Shown: piece after piece, positions 27,347-36,239 of the stretch
Layout of the letters: each line of letters opens with the position of its first letter
Position numbering within the stretch: position 1 is the first letter of the stretch
Assembly: GCF_026113935.1 (NCBI RefSeq)
Contig: NZ_JAPEUL010000007.1
Location: forward strand, 248,001 to 312,000
DNA length: 64,000 nt
Direction of reading: 5' to 3'
Source of the DNA: Marinomonas rhodophyticola
Lineage (GTDB): Bacteria; Pseudomonadota; Gammaproteobacteria; Pseudomonadales; Marinomonadaceae
Program-made: the position numbers and the translations under genes
The notes under the pieces: generated by a model
Database searches by the model: none
What the model was told of the DNA's origin: nothing
Seen by the model: only the letters and a program-made list of their open reading frames with translations

Positions 27347-28654
27347 ATGCGAGTGACGAATAATCTCATTTATAGTCAGTCCAGCAGAGCGATTGGTCAA
27401 GCGAACGAAAAAATTCTGAATGCGCAAGAAAAGATTTCTGCGCAAACCGATATTGTTAGGCCGAGTGATAACCCAGTCGGTGCCAGCCAAATATTGATGT
27501 ATGAAGGTAGTAACAATAGTCTAAAGATATATGATGAATCGATAAAAATGGCGACTAGTCATCTAGAATATCAAGAAGTGGCTTTAGAAAGTCTGAACGA
27601 TTCTTTAGACGATGTTCGTACGCTTTTCATGCAGGCACAAAACGATATCAATACTCAAGCGGATGTAGATGCAATAGTACAAGAAATAGCCTTAATTACG
27701 GGTTCAATGGCAGAGCTGATGAATTCAAAGAGTGCTGATGGTAACTATATTTTTGCGGGAACTGATACACAAGGTCCACCTTTCATATTAAATAGTGATG
27801 GCCGTTATGAGTGGGCAGGGAATGAGGGTCAAAAATTTGCCCAAATCTCGGAAGATATGAAAATTCCCGTTTCAGACTCTGGGAAAAAGTTGTTTCAAGA
27901 TGTTTGGACCAGTCGAACCTTTTCATCTCAGGTGTCAGCTGGCGATGTGTCCCTTACAGCCAAAGTAAAACACCATGGCGACTTTAATCAATTTGTTGAA
28001 GACTATTATGACCCTCAAAACCCTACTGCTAATCAATATCGTTTGACTACGCAGCCAATCCTTGCTGAAGGTGCAGTAGCTGACCCTATAGAAGCCTCTA
28101 CAGGATCAGACACCAAAGCAGATGAGGATCGTCGTCGAGCGTTTGATGGTACACCTGGTTCTTATAGCATTACCAATAGCCTCGGAGAGGTTGTGTCTTC
28201 TGGATCTTATACTGCTGGGAAACCTATTGCCTTTGCTGGTATGACATTTTTGCTAAAGGGGGCACCAGGCGCAGTGGTTGATATCTCTTTGGATAAACCA
28301 AGAAGAGACAATGTATTGAACGAAATAAACGATAGTTTGGCGGTATTGAGTGATTTATCGTCTAGTAACGATGAGCGTCAAATGGCTTTTTTTGATGCGA
28401 CGGTCAGTATTAATAATGCGCAAAGAAAAGTCAGTGAAGGTCGATCTTCTGTAGGCGCTAGATTGAATATTTTGCAAGACAGGACTGGTTTTAGCTCAGC
28501 GAATCAGTTATCAAACAATGTTGCGCAAGACCGTATTGGCGGTTTAGATATTGCAGCGGCGGCAACGGAGCTAACCATGAAAGAGTCTGCGCTTAGTGCT
28601 TCACAAAAGGTGTTTACTCGCATGAATAACCTTTCCCTTTTTAATAAGATGTAA
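27347..28654 (+). CDS. flgL: hook-filament junction protein FlgL
   Basis: FlgL is the second junction protein, adjoining the filament. The 435-residue protein has the flagellin-like N-terminal coiled region (MRVTNNLIYSQSSRAIGQANEKILNAQEKISAQ..VRPSDNPVGASQ) and the flagellin-like C-terminus (ESALSASQKVFTRMNNLSLFNKM). The variable middle contains YIFAGTDTQGPPFI, common in FlgL. Length is within range and no frame break is seen. It follows flgK by 4 bp and precedes the HD-GYP-type gene by 21 bp. Confidence 0.95.
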   Translation: MRVTNNLIYSQSSRAIGQANEKILNAQEKISAQTDIVRPSDNPVGASQILMYEGSNNSLKIYDESIKMATSHLEYQEVALESLNDSLDDVRTLFMQAQNDINTQADVDAIVQEIALITGSMAELMNSKSADGNYIFAGTDTQGPPFILNSDGRYEWAGNEGQKFAQISEDMKIPVSDSGKKLFQDVWTSRTFSSQVSAGDVSLTAKVKHHGDFNQFVEDYYDPQNPTANQYRLTTQPILAEGAVADPIEASTGSDTKADEDRRRAFDGTPGSYSITNSLGEVVSSGSYTAGKPIAFAGMTFLLKGAPGAVVDISLDKPRRDNVLNEINDSLAVLSDLSSSNDERQMAFFDATVSINNAQRKVSEGRSSVGARLNILQDRTGFSSANQLSNNVAQDRIGGLDIAAAATELTMKESALSASQKVFTRMNNLSLFNKM

Positions 28655-28675
28655 TCACCAAGGTATGATATAAAA

Positions 28676-30217
28676 ATGTCAGCATTTAAAATTGAGTCTT
28701 GTTTTGGGGCTGATATTTATGTTGGGTATTTCGACATGGAAGAAATACTGGAAATTTTAGGGATTAAAGATCAAGTTGTTAGCAGTAAGCGGGTTCAAAG
28801 CTTAATAAAAATGCATGGAAGAAAAGACCGCATTATCAGTGTTGCGATGCGCCAAGTAACTTTTGATGTGCTGCGTCCTGCGTTAGATTCTGAATATTTA
28901 CCTTACGATCCATATTTCGCTTATGACAAGTTGCTAAGTACTCGCCGTGAAAGGCTATATGATGCACAAGAGCGATTTCTTCTCCTATGTTTGTCCATTG
29001 CTTATGGTCGATCTGTAAAAGGGCTAAAAAAGCTCAATCCCGACTTAAATACTAAAGAGTTACGTATCAAACATACGAAAGGGCAAAGCTTGTTTCGCTA
29101 TTTTCGACAAGAACTAAACGAACAGACCCGTGAATACATTCTTAGTTATAAAGCGCGTATGGATAACAGTGCTGATGGTTCGGTCAAAGAGAGTAGCAGT
29201 GCTACGGTTGAGTTAGAGCCAAAAAATACGCTTTCTGGTAGTAATAAAAAGATTCCCTTCGAACATAAGTTTATTCCCACGTCATTTGATGATGAGACGG
29301 TCACAGCGCTTAAGTTGTTTCAAGATGGGTACTCGCTGTTGTCATCGCAAGTTGAGCGTTTTAAGCGTGGCGAGCAATTAGATATGTTGGAGTTAGTGAA
29401 ATTTTGCCGTCGATTAATACAATCTCATACCCGCAATAATTTCTCTTTAATGGCGATACGTCATATAAAAGACGCCTCTATTTATTTAGAGCAACATGCC
29501 ATGGGGATGGCTGTTCTGGGCATCCACTTTGCGAAAGCCATGAAATTATCGAGTGCGTATGTCGAGGTTATTTCTCTCGGAGCACTTTTGTTTGATTTAG
29601 GACGTTTTCGTTTACCAATGGCCATGGTATCTAAAACAACAAAAATGACGGACGGTGAGTTTGATCTGTTTCGTAAGCATATCCAATTTGGCGAACAAAT
29701 TTTACAAAAATGTGAAGGTGTTCCTAAAGCCGTTTATCAGATGCTATTAGATCACCATGAAAAAATTGATGGCTCAGGCTATCCTGCTGGTAAGCAGGGG
29801 GATGAAATTTCTGTTTACGGTAAAATAGCTGCGATTATAGATGCATATGATGCCATGACATCAGAACAGCCGCACAAGCCCTCGATGGGGCCTATCAAGG
29901 CGTGTCAGCAGATGCAAAAGGAATCAGGATTGGCATTTGACAGGCAATTGCTCGCGGTGTTTTTAAAAAGTATCGGTTCTGTTCCTGTCGGTTCCTGTGT
30001 GCAATTGTCTAATGGGCGAATAGGATTCGTTCTGACGCTTAATAAATCCTTTCAGCCATCGCTCATCCGACAGGTGTACAGCATAACAAATAGATCTTTT
30101 GTGGCTGCTTCAGATATCGAGCTTAATAAGTCTGCTAATCTCAGAACCGAAGTGACAATTGAAAAAGAGGTTGATCCTCAAGCTTTTGGATTGCAGTTTA
30201 TCAATCATATCTCATAA
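28676..30217 (+). CDS. DUF3391 / HD-GYP-type protein with an altered HD motif
   Basis: The 513-residue product has a DUF3391-like N-terminal part (about 1-140, with the start of the module near MEEILEILGI) and a C-terminal HD-GYP domain (about 255-440). HD-GYP enzymes hydrolyse cyclic di-GMP. Family marks present: the early His in EQHAMGMAV, KHIQFGEQIL, the HHEKIDGSGYP signature and DAYDAMTSEQP. However, the central HD doublet is Phe306-Asp307 (LLFDLGRFRLP), so one metal-ligand His is replaced, and the usual GK is GR. This suggests an impaired or regulatory domain, which needs testing. It lies 21 bp after flgL with no promoter visible, so it may be co-expressed with the late rod/hook genes and link c-di-GMP to motility. 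A heptamer repeat begins 2 bp after the stop. Confidence 0.85.
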   Translation: MSAFKIESCFGADIYVGYFDMEEILEILGIKDQVVSSKRVQSLIKMHGRKDRIISVAMRQVTFDVLRPALDSEYLPYDPYFAYDKLLSTRRERLYDAQERFLLLCLSIAYGRSVKGLKKLNPDLNTKELRIKHTKGQSLFRYFRQELNEQTREYILSYKARMDNSADGSVKESSSATVELEPKNTLSGSNKKIPFEHKFIPTSFDDETVTALKLFQDGYSLLSSQVERFKRGEQLDMLELVKFCRRLIQSHTRNNFSLMAIRHIKDASIYLEQHAMGMAVLGIHFAKAMKLSSAYVEVISLGALLFDLGRFRLPMAMVSKTTKMTDGEFDLFRKHIQFGEQILQKCEGVPKAVYQMLLDHHEKIDGSGYPAGKQGDEISVYGKIAAIIDAYDAMTSEQPHKPSMGPIKACQQMQKESGLAFDRQLLAVFLKSIGSVPVGSCVQLSNGRIGFVLTLNKSFQPSLIRQVYSITNRSFVAASDIELNKSANLRTEVTIEKEVDPQAFGLQFINHIS

Positions 30218-30218
30218 T

Positions 30219-30346
30219 ACCGTTCACCGTTCACCGTTCACCGTTCACCGTTCACCGTTCACCGTTCACCGTTCACCGTTCACCGTTCACCGTTCACCGT
30301 TCACCGTTCACCGTTCACCGTTCACCGTTCACCGTTCACCGTTCAC
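30219..30346. repeat. tandem heptanucleotide repeat (ACCGTTC), 18 copies
   Basis: Period-7 tandem array with unit ACCGTTC, 18 exact copies over 30219-30344, plus two further bases of a partial unit. It starts 2 bp after the stop codon of the HD-GYP-type gene and ends about 100 bp before the first FliA promoter of the flagellin gene. All copies are identical, which suggests recent expansion or slippage. One frame encodes a repeating heptapeptide, but I see no reason to call it a gene. Confidence 0.97.
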
Positions 30347-30442
30347 TGCTTAAGAAAAAATTAGAGTTCAAATGTTTTCAATCTTCTTTTTTTATGATTG
30401 TGCTCTTTTAGCATTATTTTGATGTTTTAGTGCTTTTATTTT

Positions 30443-30469
30443 TAAAGTTATTTGCTCTGAGTTCGATAA
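30443..30469 (+). promoter_or_regulatory. FliA (sigma-28) promoter P1 of flagellin 1
   Basis: TAAAGTTA (30443-30450), 11 bp, TTCGATAA (30462-30469), against the consensus TAAAGTTT-N11-GCCGATAA. It is about 170 bp upstream of the flagellin start, so it would give a long leader. Confidence 0.65.
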
Positions 30470-30534
30470 CTGTGGGTACTGCTTTTTTTGAGTGTAGAAA
30501 ATGTAAACAATTCAAAAAAAGTATAAAAAAATAT

Positions 30535-30561
30535 TAAAGATCAGACCTAATGTGTCGATAA
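30535..30561 (+). promoter_or_regulatory. FliA (sigma-28) promoter P2 of flagellin 1
   Basis: TAAAGATC (30535-30542), 11 bp, GTCGATAA (30554-30561), one base off the -10 consensus GCCGATAA. About 80 bp upstream of the ATG; likely the main promoter. Confidence 0.78.
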
Positions 30562-30641
30562 CCTTAATAAGAGACAAAAACCAAATAACTAATTAAATCA
30601 AAAGGTTGTCTCGTTAAAAAAATGTTTTTAGGAGAGAAAAA

Positions 30642-31526
30642 ATGGCTTTATACGTAAATACAAATGTGTCCTCGCTGAATGCTCAGCGTATGCTAACCAA
30701 CTCTAGTCGAGAACTTGATACCTCTTACGAGCGTTTATCATCAGGTCGTCGAATTAACAGCGCTGCAGACGATGCCGCTGGTCTTCAAATTTCAGATCGT
30801 TTGACATCACAGATTAATGGTTTGAATCAATCTGTTCGAAACGCAAACGATGGTATTTCTTTGGCTCAAACTGCTGAAGGTGCGTTGGACGAAACAACGA
30901 GTATGTTACAACGTATGCGTACTTTGTCTATCCAAGCGGCCAACGGTTCAAACACAGACAAAGATCGTGTCGCACTACAGCAAGAAATGGCGCAATTATC
31001 TGAAGAGATAAACCGTATTGCATCAACCACAACATTCGGTGGTGAAAACTTACTTGACGGTACTTATCAAGGTTTGTTCCAAGTGGGTGCTGATGCTAAC
31101 CAGACAATCAGTTTTACTCTGGAGTTTGGTGGTGCGAATAATTCCATTGATTATCAAGGAAATAATGGCTTCACCATGTCTGGTTTATCAAGCCAAGCAT
31201 CATCGCAAGTGAGTGTATCAACCGCTTCTGTCTCTACGGTCGTCAATGCGCAGAGTATGATAGGTATTATTGATACGATGATTTCAGCGGTAGATTTTAA
31301 GCGGGCAGAATTAGGTGCGGTACAAAACCGTTTTAGTTCAACTATAACGAACTTAAGCAATATTTCTGAAAACGTGTCCGCAGCACGTGCTCGTGTTCGT
31401 GATGCCGATTTCGCTCAAGAGACAGCAAACTTAACCAGTGCGCAAATTCTTCAGCAAGCGAGTAGTACTATCCTTGCTCAGGCTAATCAGCGTCCTCAAG
31501 CAGCACTTTCTCTATTAGGTAATTAA
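30642..31526 (+). CDS. fliC: flagellin 1
   Basis: Filament subunit, 294 residues, with AGGAGAG upstream. The N-terminal D0/D1 coiled domain is conserved (NTNVSSLNAQRMLTNSSRELDTSYERLSSGRRINSAADDAAGLQI), as is the C-terminal one ([44 protein letters not shown]). The middle is short (about 150-205) with Ser/Thr-rich runs ([17 protein letters not shown]) that could be glycosylation sites. It is a close paralogue of the gene at 33183 and carries two FliA promoters. A terminator follows. The Maf/Pse block downstream suggests pseudaminylation. Confidence 0.96.
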   Translation: MALYVNTNVSSLNAQRMLTNSSRELDTSYERLSSGRRINSAADDAAGLQISDRLTSQINGLNQSVRNANDGISLAQTAEGALDETTSMLQRMRTLSIQAANGSNTDKDRVALQQEMAQLSEEINRIASTTTFGGENLLDGTYQGLFQVGADANQTISFTLEFGGANNSIDYQGNNGFTMSGLSSQASSQVSVSTASVSTVVNAQSMIGIIDTMISAVDFKRAELGAVQNRFSSTITNLSNISENVSAARARVRDADFAQETANLTSAQILQQASSTILAQANQRPQAALSLLGN

Positions 31527-31634
31527 TTGAAATAAATGGCATTGCGTGAGGCGGCACAAGATTGTCGCTTTTACAAAGTATTCGAGTCTTTTCTCGGATT
31601 ATGGGCAACTTCTCTCTCCTAGAGGTGCCTTTTA

Positions 31635-31667
31635 AGCCGAGGTGATTTTTTCACCTGGCTTTTTTTT
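31635..31667 (+). terminator. terminator of flagellin 1
   Basis: Stem AGCCGAGGTGA / TCACCTGGCT (one bulged G) with a T5 loop, then T7. It lies 109 bp after the flagellin 1 stop, so the 3' UTR is about 110 nt. Confidence 0.85.
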
Positions 31668-33102
31668 GCCCAAATAATGCGATGTGTCAGCATTTTGGTG
31701 GGTTAGGAGTGCGCAGGCTTATGTCACAGGCAGTTAATGAACAATGTTGCGAAGGGGAAATGATCCCTTTGGGTTCTGGATTGGCTTTGAGATGGGCTTC
31801 ATTAGCAAAATGAAATTTAGACTATTCGCCCTTTAGTGAGTGTTTTCTAAAGAATTTTACTGTTACGGCAGGACATCAAGATAAATTTTACGTCGTATTT
31901 TTATGAGGTGAATGATGGTTTTTACAGAGGGGTTAACTGCTTTTAGGTGGATGGCATTGCTGCGTAAGCGATGATTTGGCTGGGATTCCTCAGAAGTCAG
32001 TTAATGCATGAGGTTATGTGGAAAAAATTACGAGACTGAAATGTTAATAACACAGGTGTGGTGCGCTGATTATTCGGTATTTATTGGCCAAGCTGCTCAG
32101 ATGGTTACTCAAAACTCTGCGAAGTTGAAGTTGGGTTAATGGAAGGTAGTTACTTTGTTCCTCATGTTTTTGCCTCTCCAAGAGGTGGTGTTGGAGTGAT
32201 GCTGTGGCATAGCCACGTCTTATTTTGAGGTATTTACTGGTGGCGTCGGCTCGGGATCCTCTATGTAAAAACAGCTGTGTCTATTGTTTCGCAAAACGAA
32301 GGTGGATCAATTTATGAGGCAAAAAACGCTGAATGAGTTCTTAAATGGATATTAGGTGTTCGTCATTAGGCATTGGGTCTTAGAAATCCCCGCGCTCTAA
32401 ATATGGCGTTTCGACATACTGGTACGGCACAGCTACGTCTTTTTTTAGCTGAGTATGGGGTGGTGAGCATATAGATATTGGTGGTTCGGATCCGTGGTCA
32501 CCTTGTTGGCATTCTGGCTGTTATTTGTAAGCCCGTGGGTATAGCGATCCGTTTTCAAAAAGGTGCTAAGGGGGACTGATTATTGGGTCTTTAAATATAA
32601 AAAATCAAAATGATGGCATGGCACTACTGCGTCTTTTTTTTGGGGGGGTTGTTGAATGTCCGTTTTGAACATAAATGGTCGCTGTTTTCTACAACGAGGG
32701 GAGGGAGGCTGTCGTGCGTAAATCGATAATACGTTCAACGAAAAGCAGAGAAAAAAGGGTCTCACTTGGGCTATTTTTGTGAGCCATTTTTTGTCGGTTT
32801 TTATAGGCAGTTTTCGTCGTTTAAAGGCGGGGTTTTGCCACTTTTTGTGTGCTGCTAAATATGATGTATGAGCTGCGAGAGTGTTGTTTCTGCTCGCCTC
32901 AAATTTTGTCACGGCAACGTAAGGTTCATGGGCATTTTTAGTGTATTTAATGACCGATTTTGATGAATAACGCTTTTTTTAAAGAAAAAGTGTAAAAAAA
33001 TTTAATTGTTTTTTAGTGATTTAAAACAATTAGTTAGGCAGTTATTTGCCGCTGTAAGGGAATGTTTTATCCACTATGAGGAGAAAATGTTCCGAATTTG
33101 AC
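31668..33102. other. 1.4 kb non-coding region between the flagellin genes, with degenerate repeats
   Basis: No convincing gene on either strand: frames are short and the longest (minus strand, 32580-32912) looks low in quality. The plus strand is G+T-rich. A degenerate core of the form TGGCA..GC.(A)CGTCTT recurs at about 31951, 32204, 32422 and 32613, the last two followed by T runs. Pairs of copies share more, such as GGTGG..TCGG..GGATCC (32239 and 32480) and ATTGGGTCTT (32372 and 32582). This looks like decayed tandem duplication about 200 bp in period. Origin unknown. Confidence 0.45.
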
Positions 33103-33129
33103 TAAAGGTTTTCAAAGTCTTGCCGAAAA
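33103..33129 (+). promoter_or_regulatory. FliA (sigma-28) promoter of flagellin 2
   Basis: TAAAGGTT (33103-33110), 11 bp, GCCGAAAA (33122-33129), one base off the -10 consensus. The ATG is 53 bp downstream. Confidence 0.85.
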
Positions 33130-33182
33130 CCTTATACGATCTGCTTTATTTTGCAGGATTTAATAAAACCTAGGAGGCTATA

Positions 33183-34067
33183 ATGGCTCTTTATGTAAAT
33201 ACTAATACTTCATCTTTAAGTGCACAGCGCCAGCTAATGGGCTCTGCTAAATCTTTGGATACATCTTTTGAACGTTTGTCTTCTGGTTTGCGTATCAACA
33301 GCGCTTCTGATGATGCGGCAGGTCTACTTATCTCCAACCGTTTAACCTCTCAGGTAAATGGTTTGAATCAGTCTGTTCGTAACGCTAATGACGGTATTTC
33401 TTTGGCTCAAACAGCAGAGGGTGCATTGGATGAAACGACGAATATGTTGCAACGTATGCGTACGCTATCTATCCAAGCGTCAAACGGCTCTAACTCAGAT
33501 AAAGACCGTGCAGCCATTCAACAGGAAGTAAGTCAACTTTCTACTGAAATAAACCGTATCGCTTCCGATACTACTTTTGGTGGTGAGAATTTATTAGATG
33601 GTACCTACACTGGTATCTTCCAGGTGGGTGCAGACTCTAACCAAACGATTAGTTTTAACCTAACCGACGGTGGTGTTAATAACACAATCGATTACGCTGG
33701 AAATGGTGGTTTCACTATGTCTGGTTTGTCGAGCAGTTCTACTACAGCGCAGGTGAGCGTGTCTACGGCTTCGGTTTCTACTGTAGCGAATGCTCAGAGT
33801 ATGATTGATACACTAGATACTATGATTGCTGCGGTTGACTCGAAGCGTGCTGAGTTGGGTGCGGTCCAAAACCGTTTTGGTTCAACAATCAGCAACTTGA
33901 GTAACATCACAGAAAACGTATCATCTGCACGTGCTCGTGTTCGTGATGCTGACTTTGCGGCAGAAACGGCGGAGCTAACAAGCTCTCAAATTCTTCAGCA
34001 AGCAAGTTCATCTATTTTGGCTCAAGCGAACCAACGTCCACAAACGGCTTTGTCTCTTTTAGGCTAA
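33183..34067 (+). CDS. fliC: flagellin 2
   Basis: Second filament subunit, also 294 residues, with TAGGAGG upstream. N-terminus [46 protein letters not shown] and C-terminus [45 protein letters not shown] match flagellin. It differs from flagellin 1 mainly in the central 150-210 region ([18 protein letters not shown]) and in scattered surface residues. It has a near-consensus FliA promoter and heads flagellin-flaG-fliD-fliS-fliT, with a weak hairpin between it and flaG that may limit read-through. Confidence 0.96.
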   Translation: MALYVNTNTSSLSAQRQLMGSAKSLDTSFERLSSGLRINSASDDAAGLLISNRLTSQVNGLNQSVRNANDGISLAQTAEGALDETTNMLQRMRTLSIQASNGSNSDKDRAAIQQEVSQLSTEINRIASDTTFGGENLLDGTYTGIFQVGADSNQTISFNLTDGGVNNTIDYAGNGGFTMSGLSSSSTTAQVSVSTASVSTVANAQSMIDTLDTMIAAVDSKRAELGAVQNRFGSTISNLSNITENVSSARARVRDADFAAETAELTSSQILQQASSSILAQANQRPQTALSLLG

Positions 34068-34082
34068 GTTTAGTGGTAGCGG

Positions 34083-34107
34083 AAAGCTGGGACTTTGTCC
34101 GGCTTTT
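34083..34107 (+). terminator. weak hairpin between flagellin 2 and flaG
   Basis: Stem AAAGC..GGAC / GTCC..GCTTT with a small internal loop and a TTT loop, then four T. This looks like an attenuator allowing partial read-through, which would match the large excess of flagellin over FlaG and FliD. Confidence 0.5.
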
Positions 34108-34129
34108 GTCTATTTGGAGGAACTCTGAT

Positions 34130-34552
34130 ATGTCTATTAATGCCAGTGATTTTTCTAAGCAGGGTCTCAACTATTCCTTGAAGCCGGATCAGCGTACAGT
34201 GGAGGATTTTGCTGCATTGCGCCAAGCAAATGCTAAAGTTGTACAGAATGCGGCCGAGACAAACAAAAGTGATAGAGAAAATAGACATTCTCATTCCTCG
34301 AATTTGTCGGCCCCTGTTGAGCCAAGCGATCTGAAGGCAATGAATCAAAAATTGTCTCAATTAAATGTACATTTAACCTTTGAAATGACAGAAGACCGAG
34401 CGCAAAATATTGTGAAGGTATTGGATCAGTCAACGGGGGATGTGGTTCGTCAAATTCCAACAGAAGAGTTTCTCAAAATGTCGGAAAGAATTGATGCTAT
34501 CATGAGCCAGTTAAGTGATATCAAAGGAACCTTGGTAAACAGTGAGGTTTGA
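34130..34552 (+). CDS. flaG: FlaG family flagellar protein
   Basis: FlaG proteins affect filament length in several polar flagellates; the mechanism is unclear. I start at ATG 34130 with TTGGAGG upstream, 140 residues. The first 80 residues are polar and likely disordered. The C-terminal half is the FlaG domain (LNVHLTFEMTEDRAQNIVKVLDQSTGDVVRQIPTEEFLKMSERID). It lies between flagellin 2 and fliD, the usual place. Confidence 0.92.
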   Translation: MSINASDFSKQGLNYSLKPDQRTVEDFAALRQANAKVVQNAAETNKSDRENRHSHSSNLSAPVEPSDLKAMNQKLSQLNVHLTFEMTEDRAQNIVKVLDQSTGDVVRQIPTEEFLKMSERIDAIMSQLSDIKGTLVNSEV

Positions 34553-34591
34553 TTAGATCATAGATAATGCGAAGCGTTAGGAGATGAAGTT

Positions 34592-36200
34592 ATGTCGGTA
34601 GGCTCATTAGGTGCAGGGTCTGGTATAGATTTAGAATCCCTTGTAAATCAAATGGTGAGTGCTCAAAAAGACGTCAAGGTTAAACTTTATCAAGATAAAA
34701 TCAATGATTATGAAGCAGAACTGTCTGCTCTTGGTAAAGTTGGTTCGGCCATTGATAACTTTAAATCTTCCGTTAAGGCGCTGAATGATGATGAGGCTCT
34801 TTACTGGTCGAGATGCCAAAATAGACCAAAAAGAAGGAGAAGAAGTTATTGCTATCACCACAGATAGTACGGCTTCTAATGGTTCCTACGCAATTGATGT
34901 GAATCAATTGGCGAAAGGCAGTCGCGTGATGTCGGCTCCTGGGGTTTTTTCTTCCGCTGATGATGTGGTCTCTAACGAGGAAGCACAGCTCATTTTTAAA
35001 GCTGGCAGCCATGAATTTTCCATAAATGTTGCTGCCGGTACAACTTTATCCGAACTACGCAACCAAATTAATACGTCAGAAGATAACTTTGGCGTGTCGG
35101 CTAATCTTGTTGATGATGGTAGTGGTAATTTATTTTTTACCTTAACCTCTTCTATTCAAGGGGCTGGTAACACTCTAAAGATATCCAACACCGCCGTTGC
35201 TCGAGATGAAGACGGTAATATCATTAAAGATAACCCTACAATTGAAGAAAGCGATGACACTAGCTCGGAAGATGCGTCGACCGATGAAATCGATGAATTA
35301 GACCTAGAAGGTGACGATGTCGATTTCGCCAATGACGGTCCTATTCCTGCAGATGAAGAAAAAAATCGCTTAGCGGCGGATGATGAGTCCAGCCCTGACT
35401 CTGACGAGCTTGATAAAGCAGACTCCAATTTATCACCATTTGCTTCCGGTATTACATTAGACAGCGTGTCGACAGAGGGCGCGTTTGCTGGCTTATACAC
35501 ACCTTTGGGTGAAGAAGCGCGTGATGCTGTGATTACCGTTGATGGTATTCAAATCCGAAACGATACCAATACTTTTGATGAAGCCGTTGCCGGATTATCA
35601 ATAGAGGCGCTAGCGCCAACGAATAAGACCACGAAAGTGGATATCAGTTTTGACCAAAAAACAGTGCAAGAAACGATCGAGCAATTCATTTCTTCCTATA
35701 ATGAGATGGTCGGTTTGTTAAACGCCAGCTCTCAGAAAGGCGCGGTGCTGAACGGTAACAGTATGATTCGAAACCTCCAGGCGTCTTTGTCGACTCAGTT
35801 AATGAGTGGTCATGGTGATTCATCGACCTTTACATCCATTTTTGATTTAGGCGTAAAAATGGACAACCAAGGCCAATTAAGTTTCGATAGTACCAAGTTT
35901 AATAATGCTATGAAGCGTGGCTACAGCGAGATAGCGCCGTTGATGTCTGGTGATAATGGTTTGGCTCAGTCATTGGAGAACCTGTTAGATAACTATACAG
36001 GACCACGTGGTATGACAAATACATTAAAGGATTCCATAAGTCGGTCGATAGATAGTACAGAAGAGACATTAGAAGCGTATGAAAGTCGTATGGCGAAATA
36101 CGAAGAGTCGCTTCGTACTAAGTTTACTAGTTTGGATTCTCGCCTAGCGGAGATGAACGCGCAGGGTGGATATCTAAACTCTGTCTTAGCGAAAATGTAA
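34592..36200 (+). pseudogene. fliD: filament cap protein FliD, broken by a +1 frameshift near the 5' end
   Basis: FliD caps the filament and folds incoming flagellin. N-terminus MSVGSLGAGSGIDLESLVNQMVSAQKD is typical. An added T in the T3 run at 34800-34802 (CTT-T-ACTGGT) gives a stop at 34865-34867; removal joins NDDEAL to TGRDAKIDQKEGEEVIAI and the frame continues to 36200, 535 residues. Length 3n+1 fits one added base. An unusually acidic stretch, rich in Asp, Glu and Ser (about residues 205-280), sits in the middle. The C-terminal domain is normal, ending in a helical region (YESRMAKYEESLRTKFTSLDSRLAEMN). Followed by fliS. Confidence 0.92.
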
Positions 36201-36239
36201 AACGGTTTAAATTGTGTAAGTTAATAAATGGGGTTGTAT

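Larger units (their letters stand above)
30347..30641 (+). other. AT-rich upstream region of flagellin 1
   Basis: Between the heptamer array and the flagellin start lie 295 bp of AT-rich DNA carrying two FliA promoters (described separately) and the AGGAGAG ribosome site at 30631-30637. I see no gene. Confidence 0.7.

Noticed and set aside
30159-30353. A frame encoding a repeating heptapeptide over the heptamer array
   Set aside because: It overlaps the end of the HD-GYP-type gene out of frame, and any period-7 repeat without stops gives such a frame.
32580-32912. A 110-codon frame on the minus strand between the flagellins
   Set aside because: No family resemblance, poor composition, no ribosome site, and it spans the degenerate repeats.
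31668-33102. Insertion sequence between the flagellins
   Set aside because: No transposase frame, no terminal inverted repeats and no target duplication were found.
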